DNA of 64,000 nucleotides from NCBI RefSeq assembly GCF_050436995.1, contig NC_134776.1, positions 20,331,001 through 20,395,000 on the forward strand. The letters are read 5' to 3'. The notes under the pieces were generated by a model. It was not told the origin of the DNA, ran no database searches, and saw nothing but the letters and a program-made list of their open reading frames with translations. Positions 1-11,806 of the stretch are shown piece after piece. Positions within the stretch are counted from its first letter, which is position 1. Every line of letters starts with the position of its first letter. The position numbers were made by a program, and so were the translations under genes. Source of the DNA: Anticarsia gemmatalis. Taxonomy: Eukaryota; Arthropoda; Insecta; Lepidoptera; Erebidae.

Positions 1-1950
1 CAGAAACTGTTTTGGCAAATATACAAATAATTTAAAAAAATGTGTCAGACAGAACTAATACATAATTTGACTTTAAGTATCAATAATATTGCATTCGGTA
101 CTTGTAATTAAGAAATGTAAAGGATAATAGATTAGCGGCTGTCGTAAGGTCGCAGGTTCGATGTATGATTGCTTTAATGTTCCCCCAATGCCTTTTCGAC
201 CTGCAATAAACTTTCTAAAATTTATTTTGTGGTTTTATTCCAATAATACACGTACCTACATACACACCACAAATAATAACGAATAGGAACAATAACTACC
301 AACCATGGCATCAGCAGTACAGTAATTAATATTTTTAATTTTCATAGAGTAAGAGAAACCTTGAATGAAAAGCCGTACGTAAACGTAAAAAGTATTCATT
401 TTCTTACTAGGCTAAAATTACTTTATTTTTTTAACAGCATATCGGAAAGTCATAACGCAGTTAATGGGCGCGAATTCCCAAGTGCAAGGTAGGTATGTTC
501 TTTACTATGATAGGTTTGTTCTTCAATCCAAATCAATACGTAGCCCTCTGCCACGTAGGTACTCGTACACGGAACTTAATACCTAATATAATTTTTGACA
601 CTAACATGTATATTGTTATAGAGATTATAAATTATGAAATAGCTGGTTGGTAGGTAATGTAGATAACAATATTATTGGGCTGAAATACGACATCTCTTGC
701 AAAACATGTTTGTTTTCGAATAATATAAAGGCCTCAGCCCACAGTGCGGAGAAGAATACGATAGGGTTTATAATTATTTTATTAACTGTTTAATTCAGAA
801 AAAAGGTGGCCACGTCACTCTTATTGTGTCGAGAGGTCGTGGGTTCGATTCCCTCATGGAACAATTATATTATTTGTGCGATCCACAAGTAGTTGTTTCG
901 GGCTTAGTTATACTTTGAGTCCGATGTTTGTAAAGTCCTCACGACACTAGAGCAACACGCAGTACAGCAGTGGTCTTAAAAAAAACATCCGAAGCTCGTG
1001 CCGTTTTCTTCCTTGTATTGCCTCATCTTTCTTGAAACCACAAGTTGTGCAAACAGTTCAGAAGTCATACAATCTTCTTACGGAATTACTTTAGCAATAC
1101 TCGAAATTTACGACATCAGGAAAACGTGATTACTACCGTGAATTAACAGGAAAACATTGTATTAGTAAAGCTTTTTAAACGGTTATTTGGCTTCAAAAGC
1201 CAAGGTTTTTATCGTCAATAGCTGACTGTGAAGGAGAACAAACCTTTCGAAAGAAACAATCACGTGTAATCATTTATGATTACAATGTAGTTTTGTTTTT
1301 AAATGTCTGTTAGTTGATTTATCACAAAAAATAAATATTTTTAATTTCGACGATATTCAACAAAAAATGCATATCTTTCCATTTAATAAACTTTTACGTA
1401 AGTGTATTGTTCGCGTGGCAAGCTTTTACTAAACCTTAAACTTAGGTATATCTACAGATTATTATCATGGAAAAATGCCAACACCATGCTAAAATATATC
1501 TAAATTGGTTCAGCAGTTTAGCCGAGCAAACAGATAGACAAACTTTCGCATTTATAATTTGAATACAAACAATTTACTCTGCCAAACTTGTTACGCGGGG
1601 TAAATCCGCCTAATTCATACGCAAGTAAAATTTTCAGTTATTTTTAATTCAAGATTACTTAGTTTCCTTGTGTGTTTAACTTACTCAATACCAATAACCA
1701 GTTTCTTATTTTATTCTCCAAAGCTGCCGCAATAACTAAACGCGAGTGTTAGCGTGCCCATAGACAAAAAGCTTGGGACGGGGAGCTTGGAACGGCGCAT
1801 GAAGCTTTCGGCGTTTGGCACCTGTCATTTCACACAGCGTCGGTCTCGGAACTATTGTACACAAAACAATGGACTATCGAAAATCGTAACGGTAATTTTA
1901 CGCCGTGAAGTGTAGTGTTAACGAATGATATTTTAATTGCAACCTTTAGG
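1..1950. other. AT-rich flank, no gene seen
   Basis: I see no convincing coding sequence here. A tRNA-derived SINE-like piece is annotated separately at about 790-970. The stretch directly before the hairpin array (about 1740-1960) is somewhat GC-richer and may hold the promoter region of the array transcript, but no motif other than the TATA-like box listed below can be supported. Confidence 0.6.
790..970 (+). repeat. tRNA-derived SINE-like element
   Basis: The sequence GTGGGTTCGATTCCC at about 839 matches the B box of RNA polymerase III promoters. It is followed by a tail with GTGCGATCCACAAGTAGTTGTTTCGGGC-like wording that I know from lepidopteran SINEs. No cloverleaf can be folded, so this is not a functional tRNA gene. 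Boundaries are approximate. Confidence 0.5.
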
Positions 1951-1963
1951 GACGCTTTTGTTT

Positions 1964-1971
1964 TATATAAG
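1964..1971 (+). promoter_or_regulatory. TATA-like box upstream of the hairpin array
   Basis: TATATAAG lies about 190 bp before a strong donor-like site (GTAAGTAG at 2156). It would place a transcription start near 1990-2000. This is a sequence-based guess; AT-rich DNA produces such motifs by chance. Confidence 0.35.
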
Positions 1972-1994
1972 TCATTCAGAAACAAGACAGTTAT

Positions 1995-2155
1995 AACAAT
2001 TAAAAACGGTTACGGCTTCAACTCAATAGAGCACAAGAACATTTGCTATTACTTGAATTTAATAGAGTAATTGGTGAATGAAGATGTAGTCACAAACGGC
2101 CAGGACGGACAGCTCTTCGAACTTCGCTATCAACAAGATTTCACGGCTGATTCAA
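1995..2155 (+). ncRNA. candidate first exon of the hairpin-array transcript
   Basis: The stretch follows the TATA-like box and ends at TTCAA|GTAAGTAG. Any ATG is quickly closed (ATGAAGATGTAG near 2080), so a protein is unlikely. The next acceptor-like site is AACTTCAG at 2422, giving a 267-nt intron. The exon start is inferred from the TATA position only. Confidence 0.35.
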
Positions 2156-2422
2156 GTAAGTAGACCGGCAAGCTTGTATGCATTGACCTCGTGGGTTCAA
2201 CAACATCACAAAATGGCGTCCTAATGTTGTTATTACTGAAGCCGGTCCCTATGCTCTCCTTGTTCAAGTTAGGGAGAGTTACTACATTTCAATCATTTGC
2301 TTGAAAACACATGAAGTTAAAATCATTATTTACTTTGTGAAAGAGTTAGAGGTCAATATATTTATGTGTTAATTATTATTGATTGATTTGAATAAACTAA
2401 ATTTCTAAATGAATAACTTCAG

Positions 2423-2987
2423 ATGCTGGCTATTAGAAGAAAAGGGAGCAGGATCTCAAGCCCAGCAATAAATGGAGAGCCTAAAGCGGACATCTGAATA
2501 AGTTGTGAAGATTCATTGACCAATACTTTAATATATTTTAAAATAAAGCAGCCACATTAGGCAAGATAAAGTCATTGTCTTAAAGATAAAGCTCTTCAGT
2601 AATTGGACACAAACATATGAGATTTTAAACACACAGAACACACTTCTAAATAATTTATGATGTACATTGATCCTGTACGCTTCGAAACTTGTTTGAGAGC
2701 TCAGCACAGTATGCATTTTCCAAAAGCTATGGTTATTACTTGCAATAATCCTCTGCACCATCTCTTGAGGAGTGTCACAATAAACAAGAAAAAGTCAGGG
2801 ATACTTAGGTATCAGGATATTAGGTTCACTCACCACATTAGCTATAAAAATGGAGTGGATTCCTCACACAAAGAGTATGCAGGGGACCTTATAATGATGA
2901 CTTACAAGAAGCAAGACAGATATCCAGGTTTCAACAGAAGACTACTTATTGCAAGGACTGTGTACAAGAATGAACTTTTCTTTAATA
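2423..2987 (+). ncRNA. candidate exon 2, containing hairpin module 1
   Basis: It begins after AACTTCAG with ATGCTGGCT and ends at the GTAAGT donor (2988). Unlike later modules, module 1 has no TTTTACAG acceptor of its own, so the leading segment and the first hairpin would form one exon. The beginning resembles the beginning of the terminal exon candidate at 19678 (both TTCAGATGCTGGCT, then ATTAGAA or GTCAGAA). The stretch 2657-3019 is open for 120 codons, but the same frame is broken in the other copies, so I do not call it coding. Its hairpin is diverged (starts near 2750) and slightly longer than the rest. Confidence 0.4.
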
Positions 2988-4275
2988 GTAAGTATCAACT
3001 TTTGGCAAACACTGTATAACATACTTTGTACTCTCCCACAAGCCTAGAGCTAGCTCATTCTCATCACCAGATGTTATTTACATATTGTATTCACAGACTA
3101 CTCTAATGCTTTTGACAGCATCACTCACTCAGTCATTACCCTTTAAATAAAAATATTACAATTTTATTACTCTACTATGAACATGTGGTCTCAGTCTGCT
3201 TCCTTCACAGGCTGGTTTCTCTCTTGATTAGTAAGCAATGTATGATGTTTTGTTATTATTTTACAGAATATCCAAGGAAAGCACACAAGCACAACACTGC
3301 AGAGTTTTGTGTGTAACATCATGTTTATGTTTCCCTGCATCATCTCTTGAGGAGTGTCACAATAAACTAGAAAAAGCCAGGAATACTTAGACATTCTTAA
3401 CTCGCCACATTAGCTATGTAAATGGAGTGGATTCCTCACACAAAGAGAATGCAGGGGGACATGTAGTGACAAGTTACAATGTAAAGAATAGTAAGTATTA
3501 ACTGTTAATCTACCGTTATTGCATTCAATAAATAATATTTTTTAAATGTTGGAAAACAAAAGTGTAAAACACAATTAAGACTTTCTCTGTAGCTCTTCAC
3601 TGACCACAAAATTAATTAGATATTAGAAATGACTGGTAAACTTTTAAGGCTCCTCAAATGTGTTCAGAGACTGCTGTAAAGCTTTCGACAGCATCACTTA
3701 TTCAGTCATTAAGATAACTTATGTAGGTACATATACGCAGTGTTATGCATTTAAGCAATGAAAAACAACATAGCACAGTATTAATTAAAGATTACCACAC
3801 TACAGAATACTTCATGTGAACTGTATTTTACAGAATATCTGATGAAACCTCACAACCACAACACTGCAGAGTTTTGTGTGTAACATCATGTTTATTACCT
3901 GCAATAATACTTCCCCTGCATCATCTCTTGAGGAGTGTCACAATAAACTAGAAACATTCAGGAATACTTAGACATTGTTCACTCTTGACATTAGCTATGT
4001 AAATGGAGTGGATTCCTCACACAAAGAGAATGCAGGGGTCCTTATAATGATGACTTACAAGAAGCAAGACAAATATCCAAGTTTCAACAGAACACTACTT
4101 ATTACATAGACTGTGTACAAGAATGAACTTTTCTGTAATAGTAAGTATCAACTGTTTACTACTATATGATTGCTAGATATATTCATTATTCAACTTTTTG
4201 ACAAGCATTCAAACATTGTATAATATACATTGAATTCTCTCACTAGCTCCAGCTAGCTCATTCTCTTCACCAGAT

Positions 4276-4341
4276 GTTGACGTATTGTATATCTCAGACT
4301 TCTCTAAAGCTTTTGACAGCATCACTCACTCAGTCATTAAG
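4276..4341 (+). pseudogene. non-LTR reverse transcriptase fragment in the array 'intron'
   Basis: Translated in one frame, this stretch reads VDVLYISDFSKAFDSITHSV, an excellent match to motif A of LINE reverse transcriptases (family pattern: hydrophobic residues, then D-F-S-K-A-F-D, then H-S-L/V-L). The same fragment recurs in most modules, for example at 7248-7314 (DYSNTFDSITHSV) and 14486-14549 (LDYSKAFDSITYSV), usually with a one-base frameshift. Only this small fragment is present, so it is a fossil that was part of the founding module and was amplified with it. Confidence 0.65.
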
Positions 4342-4467
4342 AGTGCTTATATAAATACTATGTTATAACCCTCTATCATTACAACCAAGAAATCCAAAAC
4401 TACATAATTATGACAGTATTTAATTAAGATGACGCACTTCAAACTACATCACATGATATTGTAATAA

Positions 4468-4722
4468 GATTGTCTTAAATATAAAATTCTCATGTCACAG
4501 TGTTCATTCTAGTACTCCTCTGAAATGGCACAATTCTCATGAAATTTTGTGCGCATATTACATAGGTCAGAGAATCGGTCAACACTTATTTTTCATACCC
4601 CTTAGTCATTTACCATTATGCCTTATCTTTAAAAATGTACCCTTTCATCAACAACCCCTATTTTTAATAGTCATTTGAAATAGTCTATAAGACAAAGCAA
4701 AGTTTGCCGGGTCAGCTAGTTA
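4468..4722 (+). mobile_element. Helitron-like element copy 1 within module 3
   Basis: The 3' end reads GCCGGGTCAGCTAG, the same terminus as the other Helitrons in this window. The body (CTCCTCTGAAATGGCACAAT... then TCAGAGAATCGGTCAACA) is a common lepidopteran repeat in my experience. A second copy at about 9920-10155 has the same flanks, so the insertion happened once before the module was duplicated. The 5' end is not sharply defined. Confidence 0.55.
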
Positions 4723-5897
4723 ACAATACATTTATTTTACAGAATACACACAACCACAACACTGCAGTTTTGTGTGTAACATCATGTTTATTACTTACGA
4801 TAATATTTCCCCTGCATCATCTCTTGAGGAGTGTCACAATAAACTAGAAAAAGTCAGGAATACTTAAGCATTCTTCACTCATGACATTAGCTATGTAAAT
4901 GGAGTGGATTCCTCACACAAAGAGAATGCAGGGGACCTTATAATGATGACTTACAAGAACATACTAGAAGCAAGACAAATATCCAGGTGTTGTCAACAGC
5001 ACTTTAAGTAAGTATCCACAATTAACATTCATGCTATTCTTATATCTCTTATATATTCAACTTTTAATCTTAGATAGTTACAAAACACTATGTATATGTA
5101 CAAATATTCTGCCTTTTCTATGGAGTTATGGATAATATAATATAAGTCCACTTACATCTTATCAAAGCATGGAAACAACATAATACATAAATATGTATTG
5201 GAAATTATTACTCTTGAAAATCCTTCACATGACTTAATATGAGACAATTGTAAATTAACTGTATTTTACAGAATATACGAGAAAAGCACACAACCACAAC
5301 ACTACAGAGTTCTGTGTGTAACATCATGTTTATAACTTACAATAATACTTCCCCTGCATCATCTCTTGAGGAGTGTCACAATAAACTAGAAAAAGTCAGG
5401 AATACTTAAGCATTCTTCACTCATGACATTAGCTATGTAAATGGAGTGGATTCCTCACACAAAGAAAATGCAGGGGACCTTATAATGATGACTTACAAGA
5501 AGCAAGACAAATATCAAGGTTTCAACAGAACACTATCTATTACAAAGACTGTGTACAAGAATGAACTTTTCTGTGATAGTAAGTATCAACAGTTAACTAC
5601 TACATGATTGCTCTATATAAAATATTATATTCATTATTCAACTTTAATTTCAAATGTTAACAAATATTGTATAATATACATTGAACTCTCTCACTAGCTC
5701 TAGCTAGCTCATTCTCTTCACCAGATGTTGACATATTGTATATCTCAGTCTAAAGCTTTTGACAACATCACTCACTCAGTCATTAAGAGTGCTTATATTA
5801 GTACTATGTTATAACCCTCTATCATTACAACCAAGAAATCCAAAACTACATACTTATGACAGTATTTAATTAAGATGACGCACTTGAAAATACATCA

Positions 5898-6137
5898 ATA
5901 ACAATCACCATCAGCCTAGCCTTTCTTCCAATTATATTGGAGTCAACTTCTAGTACCACCCAGATGCTGCTGGATACCAGTATGTTACATGAAGTGACTG
6001 CCGATCAGACCTCCACAACCCAGTTACCTGGGTATGACTGGTTGTCAGACTTTCAAGCTTCTGACAACTGTTAACGACTGCCATAGATATTCGAAAGTGA
6101 CAGCCGACCCACAATTTAATGTGACTTCCAAAACATG
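5898..6137. repeat. interspersed repeat, copy 1 (inside array)
   Basis: A block of about 240 bp contains ACCATCAGCCTAGCCTTTCT, GGATACCAGTATGTTACATG and CCCAGTTACCTGGGTA. It recurs at 7318-7561 and 13246-13490. It resembles a dispersed noctuid-type repeat, but I cannot name the family. All three copies share the right flank CCCACTTTTAAGTCCTTCAC, so it was amplified together with the modules. Confidence 0.6.
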
Positions 6138-7317
6138 ACCCACTTTTAAGTCCTTCACATGATATGAGATTATTAGCAATAAACTCATTTTTCAGATTGT
6201 TCGAGAAAATCCCACAACTACAACACTACAGAGTTTTGTGTGTAACATCATGTTTATTACTTGCAACAGTACTTCCCCTGCATCATCTCTTGAGGAGTGT
6301 CACAATAAACTAGAAAAAGTCAGGAATACTTAAGCATTCTTCGACGACATTAGCTATTTAAATGGAGTGTATTCCTCACACAAAGAGGATGCAGGGGACC
6401 TTATAATGATGACTTACAAGAAGCAACACAAATATCCAGGTTTCAACAGAAAACTACTTATTACAAAGTTTGTAATAGTAAGTGTCACCATTTAACTACT
6501 ATATGATTGCTAGATATATTATATTCACTTTTCAACTTTTAACAAACATTGTATAATATACATTGTACTCTCTCACTAGCTCTAGCTAGCTCATTCTCTC
6601 CACCAGATGTTGACATATTGTATTCACAGACTACTCCAAAGCTTTTGACAGCATCACTCACTCAGTCATTAATTACCCTTTAACTAAGAATGTTACATTT
6701 CTATTACACTACTATTGAGATGTGATCTCACAATCTGCTACCTTTGTGGGCTGGTTTCTCTCTTGATTAATAAGGAATGTATGATGTTTTGTTGTCATTT
6801 TACAGAATATCTGATGAGACCCCACAATCACAACAATACACAGTTTTGTGTGTAACATCATGTTTATAACTTGCAATAATACTTCCCCTGCATCATCTCT
6901 TGAGGAGTGTCACAATAAACTACAAAAAGTCAGGAATACTTAAGCATTCTTCACTCATGACATTAGCTATGTAACTGGAGTGGATTCCTCACACAAAGAG
7001 AATGCAGGGGACCTTATAATGATGACTTACAAGAAGCAACATAAATGTCCAGGTTTCAACAGAAAACTTCTTATTGCCAAGACTGTGTACAAGAATGAAC
7101 TTTTCCATAATAGTAAGTATCAACAAGTTACTTCAATATGATTCTTAGATATATTCAATATTCAACTTTTTGACAAAGATTCAAACATTGTATAATGTAC
7201 ATTGAACTCTCTCACTAGCTATATCTAGCTCATTCTCTTCACCAGATGTTGATATATTGTATATCTCTGACTACTCTAACACTTTTGACAGCATCACACA
7301 CTCAGTCATTAAGAGTG

Positions 7318-7561
7318 CAGAGATAACAATCACCATCAGCCTAGCCTTTCTTCCAACTATATTGGAATCGGCTACTAGTGCCACCAAATGCAGCTGGATA
7401 CCAGTATGTTACATGAAGCGACTGCCTATCAGACCTCCACAACCCAGTTACCTGGGTACGACTGGTTGTCAGACTTTCAAGCTTCTGACTACTGTTAACG
7501 ACTGTCATAGATATTCGAAAATGACAGCCAACTTACAATTTAATGTGACTTCCAAAACATG
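7318..7561. repeat. interspersed repeat, copy 2 (inside array)
   Basis: Homologous to 5898-6137. Here the left flank is shorter: the repeat follows almost directly after the reverse-transcriptase fossil, so about 120 bp of array sequence present left of copies 1 and 3 is missing. A 101-codon open stretch across it (from 7257) is a chance fusion of the fossil with the repeat. Confidence 0.6.
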
Positions 7562-8555
7562 ACCCACTTTTAAGTCCTTCACATGATATGAGATTATTAA
7601 CAATAAACTTCATTTTCAGATTATTCGAGAAAATCACACAACTACAACACTAAAGAGTTTTGTGTGTAACATATTTATTACTTGCAATAATATCCTGCAT
7701 CATCTCTTGAGGAGTGTCACAATAAACTAGAAACATCCAGGAATACTTAGACATTCTGCGACGACATTAGCTATGTAACTGGAGTGGATTCCTCACACAA
7801 AGAGAATGCAGGGGACCTTATAATGATCACTTACAAGAAGCAACACAAATATCCAGGTTTCAACAGAACACTACTTATTACAAAGACAGTGCACTAGAAT
7901 GAACTTTTCTATAATAGTAAGTATCAACAGTTTACTTCAATATAGTTGCTACATATATTATACCTATTCATTACTCAACGATTAGTCTCAGATGTTATCA
8001 AACATAGTATACATACGGTGGACTCTCTCACTAGCTCTAGCTAGCTCATTCTCTCCACCAGATGTTGACATATTGTATTCACAGACTACTCTAAAGCTTT
8101 TGACAGCATCACTCACTCCGTCATTAAGACTAGTCATATTAGCACAAGCACAAATGACAGTATGTATAAAAAATTACCCACTTCATAATTCAAACTAATT
8201 ATTAAACTGTATTTTACAGAATATCTGAGGAAAGCACACAACCACAACACTGCAGTTTTGTGTGTAACATCATGTTTATTACTTACGATAATATTTCCCC
8301 TGCATCATCTCTTGAGGAGTGTCACAATAAACTAGAAAAAGTCAGGAATACTTAAGCATTCTTCAACGACATTAGCTATGTAAATGGAGTGGATTCCTCA
8401 CACAAAGAAAATGCAGGGGGACATGTACTGAAAAGTTGCAATGCAAAGAATAGTAAGTATTAACTGTTAACCTTCCGTTATTGCATTCAATAAATAATAT
8501 TTTTTAAAACACAATTTAGACTTTCTCTGTAGCTCTTCACTGACCACACTATTAA

Positions 8556-9060
8556 TCCATACTAATTCCATACTATTCCATACTTCCATACTAATATTAT
8601 AAATGCGAAAGTAACTCTGTCTGTCTGTCTGTCTGTCTGTCTGCTACTCAATCACGTCTAAACTACTGAACCAATTTGCATGAAATTTGGTATGGAGATA
8701 TTTTGATACCCGAGAAAGGACATAGGCTACTTTTTACTCCGGGAAAATGACGCAATTCCCGGGAAAATTCAGAAAATTCAACGAAGTCGCGAAAAATCAA
8801 TATTGTAATGACATTGAATTAACAAAATTCCGTTGCCATGGCAACTGTTTTAATGGCGGATATCTTAGCGCGACTTCGTTATACTAAGAGAAATAAATAA
8901 TTTTGAGAATATTTTTCGTGAAAAAAAAAGCATATTTTATATCATCACGCTACGACCAATAGGAGCAGAGTAGGTAACAGTAAAAAGTGTTACAAAAACA
9001 TGGAAAATTCTGACCCATTCTCTTTTATGTGACGCAAGCGAAGTAGCGCGGGTCAGCTAG
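8556..9060 (+). mobile_element. non-autonomous Helitron, precise ends
   Basis: It begins with TC (TCCATACTAATTCC) and ends with GCGCGGGTCAGCTAG, with a short hairpin (CGCAAGCGAAGTAGCG) just before the end. It sits between A and T without target duplication. The uninterrupted site can be read in module 12 near 11150 (ACTATTAATAAGATAATA), which proves the boundaries. It contains a (TCTG)n microsatellite at about 8623-8645. No replicase/helicase gene is present. Confidence 0.85.
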
Positions 9061-9919
9061 TAAGATAATAAAAGAGACTGGAAAACTTAAGGCTCCTCAA
9101 ATGTGTTCAGAGACTGCTGTAAAGCTTTCGACAGCATCAATATTCAGTCATTAAGACAACTTATGTAGGTACATATACGCAGTGTTATGCATTCAAGCAA
9201 TGAAAAACAACACAGCACAGTATTAATTAAAGATTACCACACTACAAAATACTTCATGTGAACTGTATTTTACAGAATATCCGACGAAAAGGCACAACCA
9301 CAACACTACAGAGTTTTGTGTGTAACATCATGTTTATAACTTGCAATAATACTTCCCCTGCATCATCTCTTGAGGAGTGTCACAATAAACTAGAAAAAGT
9401 CAGGAATACTTAAGCATTCTTCAACGACATTAGCTATGTAAATGGAGTGGATTCCTCACACAAAGAGAATGCTGGGGACCTTATAATGTTGACTTACAAG
9501 AAGCAACGCAAATATGGAGGTTTCAACAGAAGACTACTTATTACAAAGACTGTGTACAAGAATGATTAACTTTGCAATAGTAAGTATCAACAGTTAACTA
9601 CTATATGATTGCTAGATATATTATATCCATTTTTCAACTTTTAACAAATATTGTATGACATACTTTGAATTCTCTCACTAGCTCTAGCTAGCTCGTTCTC
9701 TTCACAAGATTTTGAAATATTGTATTCACAGACTACTCCAATCTTTTGACAACATCACTCACTCAGTCATTAAGAGTGCTTATATTAGTACTATGTTATA
9801 ACCCTTTAATCATTCTAACCAAGAAATCCAAAACTACATACTTTTAACAGTATCTAATTAAGATGACATACTTCAAAATACATCACAAGATACTGTTATT
9901 AGATTGTCTTATAAATAAA

Positions 9920-10155
9920 ATTCTCATGTCACAATGTTCATTCTAATACTCCTCTGAAACGGCACAATTCTCATGAAATTTTGTGAGCATATTACATAGG
10001 TCAGAGAATCGGTCAACACCTATTTTTCATACCCCTTAGTAATTTACCGTTATGCCTTATCTTTAAATGTTTACTATTTCATCAACAACCCCTATTATTA
10101 ATAGTCATTTTAGATAATCTATAAGACAAAACAAAGTTTGCGGGGTCAGCTAATT
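9920..10155 (+). mobile_element. Helitron-like element copy 2 within module 10
   Basis: It is homologous to the element at about 4468-4722, with the same flanking array sequence on both sides (GATTGTCTTA before, TTAACAATACAT after). It was therefore inherited through duplication of a module block and not inserted independently. Its end has decayed (GTCAGCTAAT instead of GTCAGCTAGT). Confidence 0.55.
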
Positions 10156-11246
10156 AACAATACATTAATTTTACAGAATATACACAACCACAGCACTGCA
10201 GAGTTTAGTGTAACATCATGTTTCCCCTGCATTATCTCTTGAGGAGTGTCACAATAAACTAGAAAAAGTCAGGAATACTTAAGCATTCTTCACTTACCAC
10301 ATTAGCTATGTAAATGGAGTTGATTCCTCACACAAAGAGAATGCAGGGGTCCTTATAATGATCTATTACAAGAAGCAAGACAAATATCCAGGTTTCAACA
10401 CAAGACTACTTATTGCAAGGACTGTGTACAAGAATAATTAACTTTGTAATAGTAAGTATGAAGAGTTAACTTCAATATGATTGCTAGATATATTATATTC
10501 ATTATTCACCTTCAATTTTAAATGTTAACAAACTTTGTACAACATACATTGTACTCTCTCACTAGCTCCAGCTAGCTCGTTCTCTTCACCAGATGTTAAC
10601 ATATTGTGACTACTCTAAAGCTTTTGACAACATCACTCACTCAGTCATTAATTACCCTTTAACTAAGAATGTTACAGTTCTATTACACTACTATGGACAT
10701 GTAGTCTCACAGACTGCTACCTTTGTGGGCTGGTTTCTCTCTTGATTAGTAAGTAATGTATGATGTTTTGTTATCATTTTACAGAATATCTGATGAAACC
10801 ACAACCACAACACTGCAGAGTTTTGTGTGTAACATCATGTTTATAACTTACAATAATACTTCCCCTGCATCATCTCTTGAGGAGTGTCACAATAAACTAG
10901 AAAAAGTCAGGAATACTTAAGCATTCTTCAACGACATTAGCAATGTAAATGTTCTGGATTCCTCACACAAAGAGAATGCAGGGGGACATGTAATGACAAG
11001 TTGCAAAATGCAAAGAATAGTAAGTATTAACTGTTAACCTTCTGTAATTGCAAATTAAATCTATAAATGGTTATGATACACTTTTTGGCAAGCAATTGTT
11101 TTAAGTGTAAAACACAATTTTGGCTTTCTCTTTAGCTCTTCACTGACCACACTATTAATAAGATAATAAGAGAGACTGGAATACTTTAAAGGCTCCATAA
11201 ATAATGTGTTCAGAGACTACTCTAAAGCTTTCGACAGCATCACTTA

Positions 11247-11365
11247 CCGCCGGATTCTGAGGTACATTTAGCGGTAGTTTATCTATTCAAAAGTGTCAAA
11301 ACTCATATAAAAAAAACCGTAATTGAAAAGATAAACTACCGTTAAATGTACTCAGAAACCGGGGG
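11247..11365. mobile_element. MITE with TTA target duplication (Harbinger-like)
   Basis: The inverted termini are CCGCCGGATTCTGAGGTACA and its partner TGTACTCAGAAACCGGGGG, enclosing GCGGTAGTTTATCT and its complement. TTA is duplicated on both sides (11244-11246 and 11366-11368). The empty site CACTTATTCAGTCATTAA is visible in module 2 near 3699. A 3-bp TWA duplication is characteristic of PIF/Harbinger elements. Related copies are at 19410 and 55805. Confidence 0.8.
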
Positions 11366-11508
11366 TTATTCAGTCATTAAGATAACTTATGTAGGTACAT
11401 ATGTATACGCAGTGTGACGAATTCAAGCAATGAAAAACAACACAGCACAGAATTAATTAAAAATTACCACGCTACAAAATACTTCATGTAAACTGTATTT
11501 TACAGAAT

Positions 11509-11806
11509 ATCCGACGAAAAGGCACGACCGCAACACTACACAGCTTTGTGTGTAACATCATGTTTAATTCTTGCAATAATACTTCCCCTGCATCATCTCT
11601 TGAGGAGTGTCACAATAAACTAGAAAAAGTCAGGAATACTTAAGCATTCTTCACTCATGACATTAGCTATGTAAATGGAGTGGATTCCTCACACAAAGAG
11701 AATGCAGGGGACCTTATAATGATGACAAGAAGCAAGACAAATATCCAGGTTTCAACAGAAGATTACTTATTACAAAGACTGTGCACTAGAATGAACTTTT
11801 CTATTA
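11509..11806 (+). ncRNA. representative hairpin exon module (module 13)
   Basis: Acceptor ATTTTACAG ends at about 11508 and the donor ATAGTAAGT starts its GT at about 11807, enclosing about 298 nt. The hairpin spans 11585-11710. Its base is nine perfect pairs (CCCCTGCAT with ATGCAGGGG), followed by CTCTT with AAGAG and GAGGAGT with ATTCCTC (one G-U), separated by small bulges. An inner GTCA/TGAC plus GAAT/ATTC pairing can form near the top. In several modules an extra small hairpin upstream pairs CACACAA with TTGTGTG. Such a stem with bulges resembles a primary microRNA or hpRNA substrate, but its loop is long (about 70 nt). No long reading frame crosses it. Confidence 0.55.

Noticed and set aside
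835..910. tRNA gene suggested by a B-box sequence
   Set aside because: No acceptor stem or anticodon arm can be formed; the flanks fit a SINE.
2657..3019. 120-codon open frame in module 1 as a protein gene
   Set aside because: The corresponding frame is closed in the other modules (TAG at AACTAG, or TAA after GCTATG), and the start lies in non-repeat sequence. It is more likely chance.
11585..11710. Each hairpin as a separate MITE insertion
   Set aside because: The hairpins sit at the same place in every module with homologous flanks and no target duplication, so they are part of the module. The founding hairpin could still derive from such an element.
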